Positions 26,525 to 36,224 of a stretch of DNA of 64,000 nucleotides are shown here, piece by piece. Both the position numbers and the translations under genes were made by a program. Within the stretch, counting starts at the first letter, position 1, and every line of letters starts with the position of its first letter. The notes under the pieces are model-generated. The model ran no database searches. It saw nothing but the letters and a program-made list of their open reading frames with translations, and was not told the DNA's origin. Origin of the DNA: an uncultured Clostridia bacterium (lineage in GTDB: Bacteria; Bacillota; Clostridia; Oscillospirales; Ruminococcaceae); the NCBI GenBank assembly GCA_946498095.1, contig CAMMMX010000004.1:62001-126000 (forward strand). Direction: 5' to 3'.

Positions 26525-27464
26525 GGGCTTGAAAAATCTTGTCGACCGCATCGAATGTGGAGACATGAGCTCCTATGACGATATCCCGCGCTTGCTTGCT
26601 TGTGAGGATACGGATACGGCGCAGTACCTTTTTGAACGAGCCGACGCAGTCAAGCGTGCCCGGTTCGGCGACGAAATCCTGACGCGGGCGATTGTCGAGT
26701 TTTCCAACCATTGCCGTTGCCTGTGCGCCTACTGCGGTATCAGCGCATGCAATGAGGGGATTGCCCGTTACCGGATGACGCGGGAGGAGATCCTCGCATC
26801 GGCACGGGAGGCGCTCGATCAAGGGTATCATACAGTGATCCTGCAAAGCGGAGAAGATCTGTTCTACACGAAAGAGATGATTGGCGGAATTGTCCGGGAC
26901 ATCAAGGCAATGGGGAGGGAGTACCCTTTCCCGGTTGCAGTGACGCTCAGCGTTGGCGAGCGGGATTACGAGACCTACCGTTATTGGCGGCAATGCGGCG
27001 CTGACCGTTACCTGATCAAGCACGAGACGTCGGATGAAGCGTTATACAATCGCTACCATCCCCATTCCAGTTTGGAAAAACGCCTGCAGTGCCAGAAGTG
27101 GCTGTACGAGCTGGGCTACGAGCTAGGCGGCGGCTTTATGGTCGGCTTGCCGGGACAGACCTATGAGACGCTGAAAAATGATATCCTATTGCTCAAGACG
27201 ATGAAAGTGTCCATGGCGGGAATCGGACCCTACATTTCCCATCATGCGACGCCTCTGGCAGGCAGTCCGCACGGGTCTCCTGAGTTGACACGGCGTGTTT
27301 TGGCGGTGGCAAGGCTGATACTGCCCCAGGTACATTTGCCGTCCACGACAGCCTTGAATCTCAAGGGGGGCAAGGAGGCGGCCTTGTCCGGCGGCGCCAA
27401 TGTTGTGATGAACAAGGTGACGCCGCTGAAGTACCGTGCGTTGTACGATTTGTATGAACCATAA
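26517..27464 (+). CDS. hydE: [FeFe] hydrogenase maturase HydE (radical SAM)
   Basis: A radical SAM enzyme of about 315 residues that helps make the dithiomethylamine-diiron subcluster of the H-cluster. The CxxxCxxC cluster motif appears as HCRCLCAYCGI at about residues 65-75, followed by YHTVILQSGEDLFY and KHETSDEALYNRYHP, which are HydE-like. The start is uncertain: GTG 26517 has CAGGTGG upstream and overlaps the previous stop; ATG 26475 has no ribosome site. A second [4Fe-4S] motif present in some HydE is not seen. hydG follows 24 bp later. Confidence 0.93.
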   Translation: MDEGLKNLVDRIECGDMSSYDDIPRLLACEDTDTAQYLFERADAVKRARFGDEILTRAIVEFSNHCRCLCAYCGISACNEGIARYRMTREEILASAREALDQGYHTVILQSGEDLFYTKEMIGGIVRDIKAMGREYPFPVAVTLSVGERDYETYRYWRQCGADRYLIKHETSDEALYNRYHPHSSLEKRLQCQKWLYELGYELGGGFMVGLPGQTYETLKNDILLLKTMKVSMAGIGPYISHHATPLAGSPHGSPELTRRVLAVARLILPQVHLPSTTALNLKGGKEAALSGGANVVMNKVTPLKYRALYDLYEP

Positions 27465-27488
27465 CTATTATATATGTAGAAGGAAGTA

Positions 27489-28910
27489 ATGAAAATGGCA
27501 AACGCAGTCAAATACGATCCCAAATCCGCATTGGCGGACGAATTTATGAATGACGCCGAAATTGTGTCCGTGTTGGAAAAGGCGAAGGAGCTCGCCAAGG
27601 ATGAAGCCTATGTGGAAAGCTTGATTGACAAGGCGGCAGGGTACGGGGGGCTTTCGCACCGTGAGGCCGCAGTGCTGACCTATGTCGAGGAACCGCGTCT
27701 ACTTGAGAAGATTTATGCTGTTGCGCGGGACATCAAGTCACATATCTACGGCAAACGTATCGTCCTCTTTGCCCCCATCTACGTCTCCGACTACTGCGTC
27801 AACGAATGCGTCTACTGCGGTTATCACCATTCCTGCGATATGAAGCGCAAGCGTCTGACGATGGACGAACTGCGCCAGGAGGTTGACGTGCTGGAAAAAA
27901 TGGGGCACAAGCGTCTGGCGCTGGAGGCAGGCGAGGATCCGCAGAACTGCCCGATCGAGTACATTCTCGAGTGCTTGGACACCATTTACAAGCATTCCAG
28001 CGAGAACGGAGAAATCCGCCGTGTCAACGTCAACATTGCCGCAACGACAGTGGAAAACTACAGAAAGCTAAAGGAAGCCGGTATCGGCACCTATATCCTG
28101 TTCCAGGAAACCTACCACAAGGAGACCTATCTGAAAGTCCACCCCAAAGGGCCAAAACACAATTATGAATACCACACCACCGCGCATGACCGCGCGATGG
28201 AGGCGGGCATCGATGACGTCGGCATCGGCGTGCTGTACGGTTTGTACGACTGGCACTATGACCTGACAGCGTCCTTTATGTACGCAGAGCATTTGGAAGC
28301 TGTCCACGGTGTCGGTCCGCACACGATTTCGGTACCGCGTATCAAACCGGCCAACGGCGTAGACCTGAGCCTGTACCGTCCGATCACCGACGACGAGTTC
28401 AAACGGATCGTGGCGATCACCCGTCTGGCGGTGCCATACACGGGTATCATCATCAGTACCAGGGAGGATGCAGGGTTCCGGGAGGAACTGATTTCACTGG
28501 GGGTATCGCAGACCAGTGCGGGATCGTCAACCGGCGTAGGAGGCTATGCGGACGGCACACAGCGTCCCCAGTTCGAGGTCGCCGATCATCGTACGCCGCT
28601 GGAGGTAACCAAGTCGCTGATGCGGGAAGGGTATATCCCAAGTTTCTGCACGGCTTGCTACCGCAGCGGGCGCACCGGGGACCGCTTTATGAGCTTGGCC
28701 AAAGCCGGACAGATCTGCAATGTTTGCCAGCCCAACGCACTTTTAACGCTGAAGGAGTACAGCGTTGGTTATGGTGACGAGGAGTTTAGGAAGATGGCGG
28801 ATGCTGTGATCGCGCGGGAAGTTGAAAATATCCCGAATGAAAAAATCCGCGTCAAGACCAGAGAATATCTGCAGCGCATTGAGAACGGAGAGACGGATTT
28901 CCGGTTCTAA
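27489..28910 (+). CDS. hydG: [FeFe] hydrogenase maturase HydG (tyrosine lyase, radical SAM)
   Basis: A 473-residue HydG. The radical SAM motif is CVNECVYCGY (C103, C107, C110), and the C-terminal auxiliary cluster motif is CTACYRSGRTGDRFM followed by ICNVCQPNA, as in characterised HydG. The enzyme splits tyrosine to CO and cyanide and builds the Fe(CO)2CN synthon. The length matches HydG rather than ThiH, which lacks the second cluster. GAAGGA precedes the ATG. hydF follows 15-21 bp downstream, so hydE-hydG-hydF form one operon. Confidence 0.97.
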   Translation: MKMANAVKYDPKSALADEFMNDAEIVSVLEKAKELAKDEAYVESLIDKAAGYGGLSHREAAVLTYVEEPRLLEKIYAVARDIKSHIYGKRIVLFAPIYVSDYCVNECVYCGYHHSCDMKRKRLTMDELRQEVDVLEKMGHKRLALEAGEDPQNCPIEYILECLDTIYKHSSENGEIRRVNVNIAATTVENYRKLKEAGIGTYILFQETYHKETYLKVHPKGPKHNYEYHTTAHDRAMEAGIDDVGIGVLYGLYDWHYDLTASFMYAEHLEAVHGVGPHTISVPRIKPANGVDLSLYRPITDDEFKRIVAITRLAVPYTGIIISTREDAGFREELISLGVSQTSAGSSTGVGGYADGTQRPQFEVADHRTPLEVTKSLMREGYIPSFCTACYRSGRTGDRFMSLAKAGQICNVCQPNALLTLKEYSVGYGDEEFRKMADAVIAREVENIPNEKIRVKTREYLQRIENGETDFRF

Positions 28911-28931
28911 TGCCTAGAAAGGAGAATGGAA

Positions 28932-30116
28932 ATGCCGGATCTCAACCGGACGCCCAGTGCCAACCGCCTGCATGTTACCTTTCTTGGCCGCACCAATGCA
29001 GGCAAGTCGACGATCATTAACCGCCTAACGGGGCAGGAGGTGAGCCTTGTCTCCCCCATAGCAGGGACGACTACCGATCCAGTCTCCAAAGCAATGGAAC
29101 TGTTCCCTTTGGGGCCGGTGCTGCTGGTCGACACTGCGGGGTTGGACGACAGGACCGAATTGGGCGGGATGCGCCGGAAAAAGACGATGCAGGTGCTAGA
29201 TAAAACCGATCTTGCGGTGTTGGTCATCCCGTCGGGGCAGGAGAACTATGACAGGGAGCGGGAATATCTATTGATGTTGCGGGAACGCGCCATTCCTGTA
29301 GTAGTTGTGTACAATGAGTTTGACGGAAACGGCGACATCCCCCGCCTCGATTGGCTGGATGGCCTTCCCAGCGTTCGCCTTGGCTTGGAGGGCAGTACAG
29401 ACGCGTTGGTTGCGCTTTTGATTGAGCATGCACCGTCCGACCTAGAGCCGCCGTCACTGACGGGTGATCTTCTCCAGGATGGGGATACCGTCGTGCTCGT
29501 TGCGCCGCAGGACGGAGAGGCGCCGAAAGGGAGGCTTATCCTGCCACAGGTACAAACGCTCCGCGACCTGCTGGATCGCCATTGTGTCACGCTGACCGTC
29601 CAGCCCGAGGAGCTTGTGCGGGCACTGGACAGCTTAAAGCAGCCGCCGTCTTTGGTGATTACCGATTCGCAGGTGTTTGGATCGGTTTATCCGATAACAC
29701 AGCGTTACGGCGTACGGCTGACGTCGTTTTCCATCCTGATGGCGAAGCAGAAGGGGGATTTCGGTGGCTTCCTGGAAGGTGCGCAAGCGATCCGTACACT
29801 TGTTCCCGGCGACCGCGTATTGATCGCGGAAGGGTGTACGCATCATGCGCAGAAAGGGGATATCGCACGGGAGAAGCTGCCGGGCTGGCTTCAGGAAAAG
29901 GCGGGCGGCGCTCTGGATATCGACGTCTGTGCAGGGCAGACACTGCCGGACGATCTGACCGGCTATCGGCTCATCGTCCATTGCGGCAACTGTATGCATA
30001 ATCGGCGCAATATGCTGTCCAAGCAGCAGAAGGCGCGCCAGGCCGGTGTGCCGATGACGAATTTCGGTCTTGCCATCGCCGCCCTCAAAGGAATTTTGGA
30101 CAAGGTTGTTTATTGA
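28932..30116 (+). CDS. hydF: [FeFe] hydrogenase maturation GTPase HydF
   Basis: A 394-residue scaffold GTPase that receives the diiron unit and passes it to HydA. The P-loop GRTNAGKST (about residues 19-27), G3 LLVDTAG and the C-terminal [4Fe-4S] ligands CTHH and VHCGNC (CxH, then HCxxC) are all present. ATG 28926 is open but has only 1 base after GGAG, so 28932 (spacing 7) is preferred. The hydrogenase structural gene hydA is not in the window. It is convergent with gpr and no strong terminator is seen between them. Confidence 0.96.
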   Translation: MPDLNRTPSANRLHVTFLGRTNAGKSTIINRLTGQEVSLVSPIAGTTTDPVSKAMELFPLGPVLLVDTAGLDDRTELGGMRRKKTMQVLDKTDLAVLVIPSGQENYDREREYLLMLRERAIPVVVVYNEFDGNGDIPRLDWLDGLPSVRLGLEGSTDALVALLIEHAPSDLEPPSLTGDLLQDGDTVVLVAPQDGEAPKGRLILPQVQTLRDLLDRHCVTLTVQPEELVRALDSLKQPPSLVITDSQVFGSVYPITQRYGVRLTSFSILMAKQKGDFGGFLEGAQAIRTLVPGDRVLIAEGCTHHAQKGDIAREKLPGWLQEKAGGALDIDVCAGQTLPDDLTGYRLIVHCGNCMHNRRNMLSKQQKARQAGVPMTNFGLAIAALKGILDKVVY

Positions 30117-30167
30117 GAAAGCCGGGGGGCAGTTGTTTCTTCCTATATAATAATGGCGATGGGCGTG

Positions 30168-31052
30168 TCAGTTTCCAACCAGCCCCTGGATGTCCTCGAT
30201 GGTGAATTCCGGGTGCAGCGCCTTGTTGATCGAGAAAGCGACGAGTGACGATGCGCGCTTGATCATCACATCGATTTCCCTGGGGGTGACCATCAGTGTC
30301 CGCCCTTTGTCCGACACCTTTTCCGAGCCGTAGCCTTCCCCAAGCAGGTTGTAGGCGATTGTCGTCATGTCGACGACGGTAGGGACGCCGATGGCAATCA
30401 CTGGGATGCCGAGCGTAGTCTGGCTGATTTCCGCACGGCTGTTCTGCACACCGGATCCGGGCGAGATGCCGGTATCACAGATCTGGATGTTGTTGCCTAA
30501 TCTATCAATGTCGGCGCAGGCGAGCGCGTCGACGACGATGACGCAGACAGGGGAAATCCGGTCGCAGACCGATCGAATAATCTCCGCTGTCTCGATGCCG
30601 GTCTGGCCAAGAACGCCAGGCGTTATCGCGGCGACGGACCGCAGATCGCCCAGACCGATTTCTTGGGCCAGGCCGTTTGCAAGATGGCGTGTTGCCAGCG
30701 TAAAGGTCACCGCCTGCGGGCCAATAGCGTCGGGGGTGATATCGGCGTTGCCCAACCCTGCTACAAGGACGGTTCCTTCACTGGGGATAAAACTGCGGAT
30801 GATTTCCGCAATCGCTTCGACATCGGCGTTAAAGTCCTCCGTCGGCGACTTGAAGTTCTTCACCTGTGCGGTGACGTATTTGCCCATCGGCTTGCCGAGA
30901 ATATGTGAGGCTGACTCGGACGAGATGGTCAGCGTTGTGACGGTCACGCCCTCTTTTTCCTCTACCTGCTGCTGCGCCCCCTCGGGCAGGACGCGGTCGG
31001 GAAGCTGTTCGGCCTTTTCGATGGCCATGTCTGTACGGATACCCACATGCAT
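30168..31052 (-). CDS. gpr: GPR endopeptidase (spore germination protease)
   Basis: A 294-residue A25-family aspartic-type protease that degrades small acid-soluble spore proteins at germination. It starts IRTDMAIEKAEQ, where the propeptide region is expected, and contains VLVAGLGNADITPDAIGP and VDALACADIDRLG, both strongly conserved. Its presence indicates a spore-forming organism or recent descent from one. It is divergent from rpsT, a frequent arrangement in Clostridia. Confidence 0.95.
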   Translation of the reverse strand: MHVGIRTDMAIEKAEQLPDRVLPEGAQQQVEEKEGVTVTTLTISSESASHILGKPMGKYVTAQVKNFKSPTEDFNADVEAIAEIIRSFIPSEGTVLVAGLGNADITPDAIGPQAVTFTLATRHLANGLAQEIGLGDLRSVAAITPGVLGQTGIETAEIIRSVCDRISPVCVIVVDALACADIDRLGNNIQICDTGISPGSGVQNSRAEISQTTLGIPVIAIGVPTVVDMTTIAYNLLGEGYGSEKVSDKGRTLMVTPREIDVMIKRASSLVAFSINKALHPEFTIEDIQGLVGN

Positions 31053-31152
31053 TCTCCTCTTCTGGTCTGATCGTATGAAACGGCTGGCGCGTCAAAGGGG
31101 TGCCGACAGGCAACAAATCCCTTTCAGCGGCGTGTTTTTTGCAAAAAAGCCC

Positions 31153-31181
31153 TTGCAATTTTCCGTATCATGTGTTATCAT
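31153..31181 (+). promoter_or_regulatory. Sigma-A promoter of rpsT
   Basis: TTGCAA, 17 bp, TATCAT. The leader to the rpsT start is about 125 bases. Confidence 0.75.
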
Positions 31182-31313
31182 ATATTACTGTTGATAGTTG
31201 TGCGTGTCTCGGGCGTTTAGCCCGCACGATTATTGTGTGCCGTTTTGCTGCAAATATTTGCTCGGTTTGCTCAGCGCGGTGCAACAGATACATGGAATAG
31301 GGAGGTGGAAAAT

Positions 31314-31577
31314 ATGCCGAACATCAAATCAGCCAAGAAAAGAGTAAAGATTATCGAGACGAAGACTCTTCAGAATAAAATGGTGAAAACGAATCTGAAA
31401 ACCGTTTTGAAGCAGGCGGACGCGGCGATCGCGAACAATGCCGAGAACAAGGAAGCGGTGGTCAAGCTCGCAGTGAAGAAGCTGGATCAAGCGGCAGCAA
31501 AAGGGATTCTGCACAAGAATAACGCAGCCCATAAGAAGTCCGCTTTGATCGTGAAGCTCAATGCAGCAAAAGCGTAA
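31314..31577 (+). CDS. rpsT: 30S ribosomal protein S20
   Basis: An 87-residue, very basic, helical protein beginning MPNIKSAKKRVK, the standard S20 start, and containing KGILHKNNAAHKKSAL near the C-terminus. S20 binds 16S rRNA in the small subunit. The ribosome site GGAGGTGG at 31301-31308 gives a well-spaced start. Own promoter and two downstream hairpin terminators. Confidence 0.97.
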   Translation: MPNIKSAKKRVKIIETKTLQNKMVKTNLKTVLKQADAAIANNAENKEAVVKLAVKKLDQAAAKGILHKNNAAHKKSALIVKLNAAKA

Positions 31578-31591
31578 GCCAGATGGAAGAT

Positions 31592-31626
31592 AGCAACGGG
31601 ACAACCTCTCAGCCTGTTGCTTTTTT
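31592..31626 (+). terminator. Terminator of rpsT
   Basis: Stem AGCAACGGG against CCTGTTGCT with one mismatch, followed by six T. Confidence 0.85.
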
Positions 31627-31650
31627 CATGCGGATATTTTTATCGGACAG

Positions 31651-31690
31651 AAAACGTCCGTATACCAATCTTGGTATGCGGACGTTTTTT
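31651..31690 (+). terminator. Second terminator hairpin, directly before the mobile repeat
   Basis: Stem AAAACGTCCGTATACCA against TGGTATGCGGACGTTTT (one G-U pair, 4-base loop) with a T-run. The 265-bp repeat begins immediately after the T-run. Confidence 0.9.
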
Positions 31691-31953
31691 CTCTTTAAAT
31701 GCTTTAGCACAACAAGCCCCCCCAGCTCGGCTGTGGAGAGTAAATAAACATTAGATTCAAGTACCGAGCGAAGCGAGATATAAACAGCAATTTTGCTACA
31801 TAAGAAAAGCTGTGTTAGTACGCAAAGGCCCGTTTACGGGTTGTGGGGCAAGTGATGCAAGTGGTAGATCTTTTCAGTGCCTCTTGAGAGGCTTGCCGGT
31901 ACGATGCCCATCTAGAGCTTACTCAAGCCCCCGGCTTTGCCGGGGGGCATGAC

Positions 31954-31955
<2 letters not shown>
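31691..31955 (+). mobile_element. Non-autonomous IS200/IS605-like element with omega-RNA-like 3' half, copy 1
   Basis: A 265-bp sequence nearly identical to 55194-55457; the only differences are one C in a C-run, two bases near 31910-31920 and one base beside the right end. No tnpA or tnpB is present. The left end has a TGCTTTAGCA hairpin and a CCAGCTCGGCTG stem; the 3' half has CCCGTTTACGGG, AAGTGATG, GCCTCTTGAGAGGC, and the right end AAGCCCCCGGCTTTGCCGG, a form common at IS200/IS605 right ends and at TnpB omega-RNA 3' ends. It lies directly after a terminator and abuts the stop codon of the aldo/keto reductase gene. Identification is by pattern, not by search. Confidence 0.7.
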
Positions 31956-32955
<1,000 letters not shown>

Positions 32956-33415
32956 CACAATTCCTCCTTTACAATTTGAATCCATTATACCTGTAAAAGC
33001 CCTTCTTTGCAAGGGAAAAACGAATCGGGATAAAGTTCATAGGAAAATTCAAAATGAATAAAATGTCGAATCACAGAAGAAAAGGACGACGAATATCGAA
33101 AAATTAATGATTTCATCGATAAATGTCTGAATTATACGCAGAATATACAATTTTAACCTGAAAAGATTGTGTATATTTACTCTTGCAATGAGAGACCCGC
33201 GGTAGTATAATGAAAACATCAATCAGGACTTTGAAGACATGTCGACAGAAAACGTGGTTGATTATGGAGGGAATGAAAAGGAACTCCAAGGATGCCTGGA
33301 ACCGCCTTTCAGGCTGTTTCAGGCATCTTGACAGCTGGGTGGTGTGTGCCTTGGGAGGATAGCATTTCAAGGCATACGCCGTGACATTAAAAATGAAAAA
33401 ATGGGAGGTTTAAAT
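32956..33415 (+). other. Long spacer with promoter and structured leader
   Basis: The first 225 bases hold no clear gene. From the promoter at 33183 the leader runs about 200 bases and can fold: CTCCAAGG (33284-33291) with CCTTGGGAG (33349-33357) encloses a stem GATGCCTG/CAGGCATC, which in turn holds GCCTTTCAGGC. A 29-32 codon ORF (ATG 33264 or 33273 to TAG 33362) overlaps this structure but has a poorly spaced ribosome site, so it is only a candidate. Confidence 0.55.
33183..33211 (+). promoter_or_regulatory. Sigma-A promoter of the secreted-peptide/ABC operon
   Basis: TTGCAA, exactly 17 bp, TATAAT. It drives the leader and the DUF2712-like gene, and probably the ABC genes beyond the hairpin at 33877. 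Confidence 0.85.
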
Positions 33416-33841
33416 ATGAAGCTTGCGAAGAAATTAATCGGCGTTGCTCTGGCAGCGGCGGTTGTTATGTCGGCGGGTGCTATGGTCGCGAGTGCGAACA
33501 ATCATTATGACGAGAGTTTCTCTTTTACGTTTCAAGGAAAAGAAGATTATACAAAGGGGCGACTTAAGGATGATGATTCTTCGATGTACATTAAAGTGAA
33601 TAGTGGGGGCGCGTTCGTTGCTGCTGCGTACGGTAGAAATAGTGAAACTGGTACGCTCTACCCAGCCTACAAATCCTCGAATGGAACATCTTACACCAAA
33701 ACTTGTTATGTTGGTCAATCATATTACCTGTACAATTATGTGCATGAGAATGGTTATAAATATGGATCGATTCAGGGAGCGCCGCTCAACCCCACCCAGT
33801 GGTATACTGCTACCGGCGTATGGAGTCCAGACAGCGTGTAA
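33416..33841 (+). CDS. Secreted DUF2712-like small protein
   Basis: A 141-residue protein with a strong signal peptide (KLAKKLIGVALAAAVVMSAG, cleavage after ASA near residue 25). The mature part of about 115 residues is rich in Tyr, Ser, Asn and Gly with alternating strands and ends WYTATGVWSPDSV. Pattern and context recall the DUF2712 family, small secreted proteins encoded beside ABC transporters in Bacillus and Clostridia, and more loosely lactococcin 972-like bacteriocins. Function unknown. The ribosome site GGAGG lies 7 bases before the ATG. A hairpin follows, then the lipoprotein and transporter genes. Confidence 0.65.
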   Translation: MKLAKKLIGVALAAAVVMSAGAMVASANNHYDESFSFTFQGKEDYTKGRLKDDDSSMYIKVNSGGAFVAAAYGRNSETGTLYPAYKSSNGTSYTKTCYVGQSYYLYNYVHENGYKYGSIQGAPLNPTQWYTATGVWSPDSV

Positions 33842-33876
33842 GGAAACGTGCGTAGTTAAGTGTTTAATTAGTCAGT

Positions 33877-33909
33877 GTATGCGGGGTGGATCGTGTCCAC
33901 CCCGCATAC
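33877..33909 (+). terminator. Hairpin between the secreted-protein gene and the ABC genes
   Basis: Perfect 14-bp stem (33877-33890 with 33896-33909), 5-base loop, not followed by a T-run. It may slow transcription or protect the upstream message, so that the small secreted protein is made in excess over the transporter. Confidence 0.7.
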
Positions 33910-33929
33910 TGTAAATCTGGAGGATGGTT

Positions 33930-34625
33930 ATGATGAAACGAATAGGCGTATTGTTGCTTTGCCTATGCATGACGTTTTTGTGTGCGTGTTCCAATGCAGA
34001 GGCGTCTTCGGTAGGACAGGCAGCTGCTTCCGGTACGTCTGATTTACCTGAGGAGGTCATACCTCAAAATCCTCTTTTGATCACGAAGGATAATACGTTT
34101 GAGATGAATGAGGATGTGATCACACAGGGATATCGGTTTCGCGTCATCTCCGCGCGGAAATCAAAAAATATGGCGCCATTTGAGGTGGATGATCTGACTA
34201 TGTGGGGGATGGAAAATGAGACACCTGACGCGAACGGAACGCGGACAGGCGATCAGCACGATTTTTTGTTTATTGAAATAGAGATTGAAAACGTCACAGA
34301 GGAGGATAAGACATTTACACTCGGAACAATTGGACCGTGTGTAAGGGGAGCTAATAAAAGGGCGGAGGGAATCGGAAGGGAAATGCGCGCGTACAAACCG
34401 GCACAGCGTTCGGCTGAGTCTTCGAAATATTACTATTATCGCTTTGAACCGGGAAAGACAGAAAAACTGATATTCTTGTTTGTTCCGGAAAGTCAGTATC
34501 TGGACGGAAGGGACATTTATCTAACGCTGGATACTACCGGATCTAGCAAAATGTTTTTTGGGGACGACGATAATGGAATCAGGTTTGTCAAACTTAAGAT
34601 AGATAACAGAGAGGCTGAAGCATGA
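33930..34625 (+). CDS. Lipoprotein of the peptide/ABC operon
   Basis: A 231-residue lipoprotein. The N-terminus is hydrophobic and ends in the lipobox FLCAC, so the protein should be lipid-anchored outside the cell. The mature part has a beta-rich domain with FLFIEIEIENVTEEDKTFTL, like extracellular DUF5067/Ig-like sensor or immunity domains. No specific family is claimed. GGAGG at 33919-33923 fits ATG 33930 or 33933. It overlaps the first permease gene by 4 bases (ATGA). A second extracytoplasmic protein ends the operon. Confidence 0.7.
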   Translation: MMKRIGVLLLCLCMTFLCACSNAEASSVGQAAASGTSDLPEEVIPQNPLLITKDNTFEMNEDVITQGYRFRVISARKSKNMAPFEVDDLTMWGMENETPDANGTRTGDQHDFLFIEIEIENVTEEDKTFTLGTIGPCVRGANKRAEGIGREMRAYKPAQRSAESSKYYYYRFEPGKTEKLIFLFVPESQYLDGRDIYLTLDTTGSSKMFFGDDDNGIRFVKLKIDNREAEA

Positions 34626-35455
34626 AAAATATGTTAAAAGCAGAGTTGCAGCGCGCATTTCAAAGCAAAATGTTTTGGATTGCAGTTGCCATTGGCTGCG
34701 TGATCACCGGTTGGCATGTGGTGCAGAATGTGATACCTGCGATCAATGTAGGAAGCATTTCTATATCGGATAAAATACAAATTAACTACCCTAATACGGT
34801 GTTTAACTGTTGGATTGGTGGGGAATGGGTGTCGCTGCAACCGACACTTTACTATATCATTGTTCCAATTCTCGCTGCGCTGCCGTTTGCCGACAGTTTT
34901 TTTGTCGATCAGAAAAGCGGGTATTTGAAAAACGTGTTTACCCGGTGCAAGAAACGGGACTATTTTTTCTCCAAATACATAGCGGTTTTTTTGTCGGCAG
35001 GATGCGCCGTCGTGATTCCGCTGCTGCTTAATCTTTTGGTTACGGCGTTGCTGCTACCCTCCACCGTTCCGACAGCGTGTACAGGGATATTTCCGATGTT
35101 TAGCAATCAGATGTGGAGTGTTCTTTTCTTCACACATCCTTATTGGTATATTTTTTTCTACCTGTTGCTGGATTTTGTTTTCTGTGGCCTGTGGTCAACG
35201 CTGTCGCTCATCGTTGCTTTTTATGTGAACAACCGCTTCGTCGTGCTGCTTGTTCCGTTTTTGTTGTACGTGGGCGCTTATTTTTTGTTGAATTTTATCG
35301 GTATGGATGCAATGAAGGTCAATCCGTTCTTTTTTCTTCGTCCGACGCAAGGTGATCAGCAGCGTTTTTGGCCTATACTGATTTGGATGATAGGGTTGCT
35401 TGTGGTGACGCTACCTCTCTTTGTCTGTAAGGGAACCCGGGACGATGTTTACTAA
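34622..35455 (+). CDS. ABC-2-like permease 1
   Basis: A 277-residue membrane protein with about six helices and an amphipathic N-terminus, KNMLKAELQRAFQSKMFWI, the normal start of ABC-2 type exporter subunits. The segment FADSFFVDQKSGYLKNVFTR resembles the cytosolic loop of this class. It is the first of three different permeases encoded in a row. Translation is coupled to the lipoprotein gene by overlap, and its end overlaps permease 2 by 11 bases. Likely partner of the ATPase at 37089. Confidence 0.75.
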   Translation: MKNMLKAELQRAFQSKMFWIAVAIGCVITGWHVVQNVIPAINVGSISISDKIQINYPNTVFNCWIGGEWVSLQPTLYYIIVPILAALPFADSFFVDQKSGYLKNVFTRCKKRDYFFSKYIAVFLSAGCAVVIPLLLNLLVTALLLPSTVPTACTGIFPMFSNQMWSVLFFTHPYWYIFFYLLLDFVFCGLWSTLSLIVAFYVNNRFVVLLVPFLLYVGAYFLLNFIGMDAMKVNPFFFLRPTQGDQQRFWPILIWMIGLLVVTLPLFVCKGTRDDVY

Positions 35456-36224
35456 GTTGAGGATGTTTTGGATTGCCAACAAATGGGCACTGCTTATTAT
35501 GCTGCTGCTGGTGCCGCTTTATACCGTGCTATGCTCGCGTATACTTGTGAACCGGGTGCGTGCATATGGCGTAGACGTCAGTGTGTCGGATTTATTATTG
35601 TTGCTCACCGAGGGCTTGAATTTTGCGTTTGGGTTTGTGTTATATGGTGTGTTTTTCAATATTTTTCTGCTAAAGAGGGAATATTCTTATCAGATGGTCG
35701 TCCGACAGGTTACAAAAGGGGGCGCTTGGCTGCGTCAATGTGTGCGAATTTGCGGTTCCAGTTTGCTGCTGTCGTTTTATATGACAGTATGTGCAGTTGT
35801 TTCCGGATACGCGATGACAGGCCGATTTATAAACTGGAACGCTTCTAGCAGTCTGTATTACTTCTACACATCGCAAACGATGCATACTGCTTCCGGACGG
35901 TGGGTCTGTTTGGCGTTTTTTCTGTATTGTGTGCTGTCACTTTTGGTAATGAGTCTCGTGACACTGCTGATCAAGTGGCAGACGGGGAAAAGCTATCCCG
36001 GCTTGATTCTTGTTATTGCGGTCGCAAGTATGGAACATCTTGGATTTGTAGAGCAGCGGATATCAGTATTTTTTACTGTATTTTCGATCGATTATATGAG
36101 ATGGAGTCATCCAAAGGAGATCTTTGTGAATTTTTTTTATCCGCTTGGGCTTGCGTTGATTGTGTTTTTTGTGGGGTACCGTCTTGCCCTCAGAAAGGAC
36201 TTTTTAGGTGGAGGCTATGAATAA
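35445..36224 (+). CDS. ABC-2-like permease 2
   Basis: A 259-residue membrane protein with about six helices, opening MFTKLRMFWIANKWALLIML. It is weakly similar in layout to permease 1 and has no recognised motif. ATG 35445 lies within the end of the previous gene; codons further upstream are open but without a ribosome site. The overlap on both sides shows tight translational coupling. Confidence 0.7.
   Translation: MFTKLRMFWIANKWALLIMLLLVPLYTVLCSRILVNRVRAYGVDVSVSDLLLLLTEGLNFAFGFVLYGVFFNIFLLKREYSYQMVVRQVTKGGAWLRQCVRICGSSLLLSFYMTVCAVVSGYAMTGRFINWNASSSLYYFYTSQTMHTASGRWVCLAFFLYCVLSLLVMSLVTLLIKWQTGKSYPGLILVIAVASMEHLGFVEQRISVFFTVFSIDYMRWSHPKEIFVNFFYPLGLALIVFFVGYRLALRKDFLGGGYE

Noticed and set aside
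32956..33182. CRISPR array or riboswitch in the AT-rich spacer
   Set aside because: No regularly spaced repeats and no known aptamer pattern are seen; nowhere else in the window shows a CRISPR array either.
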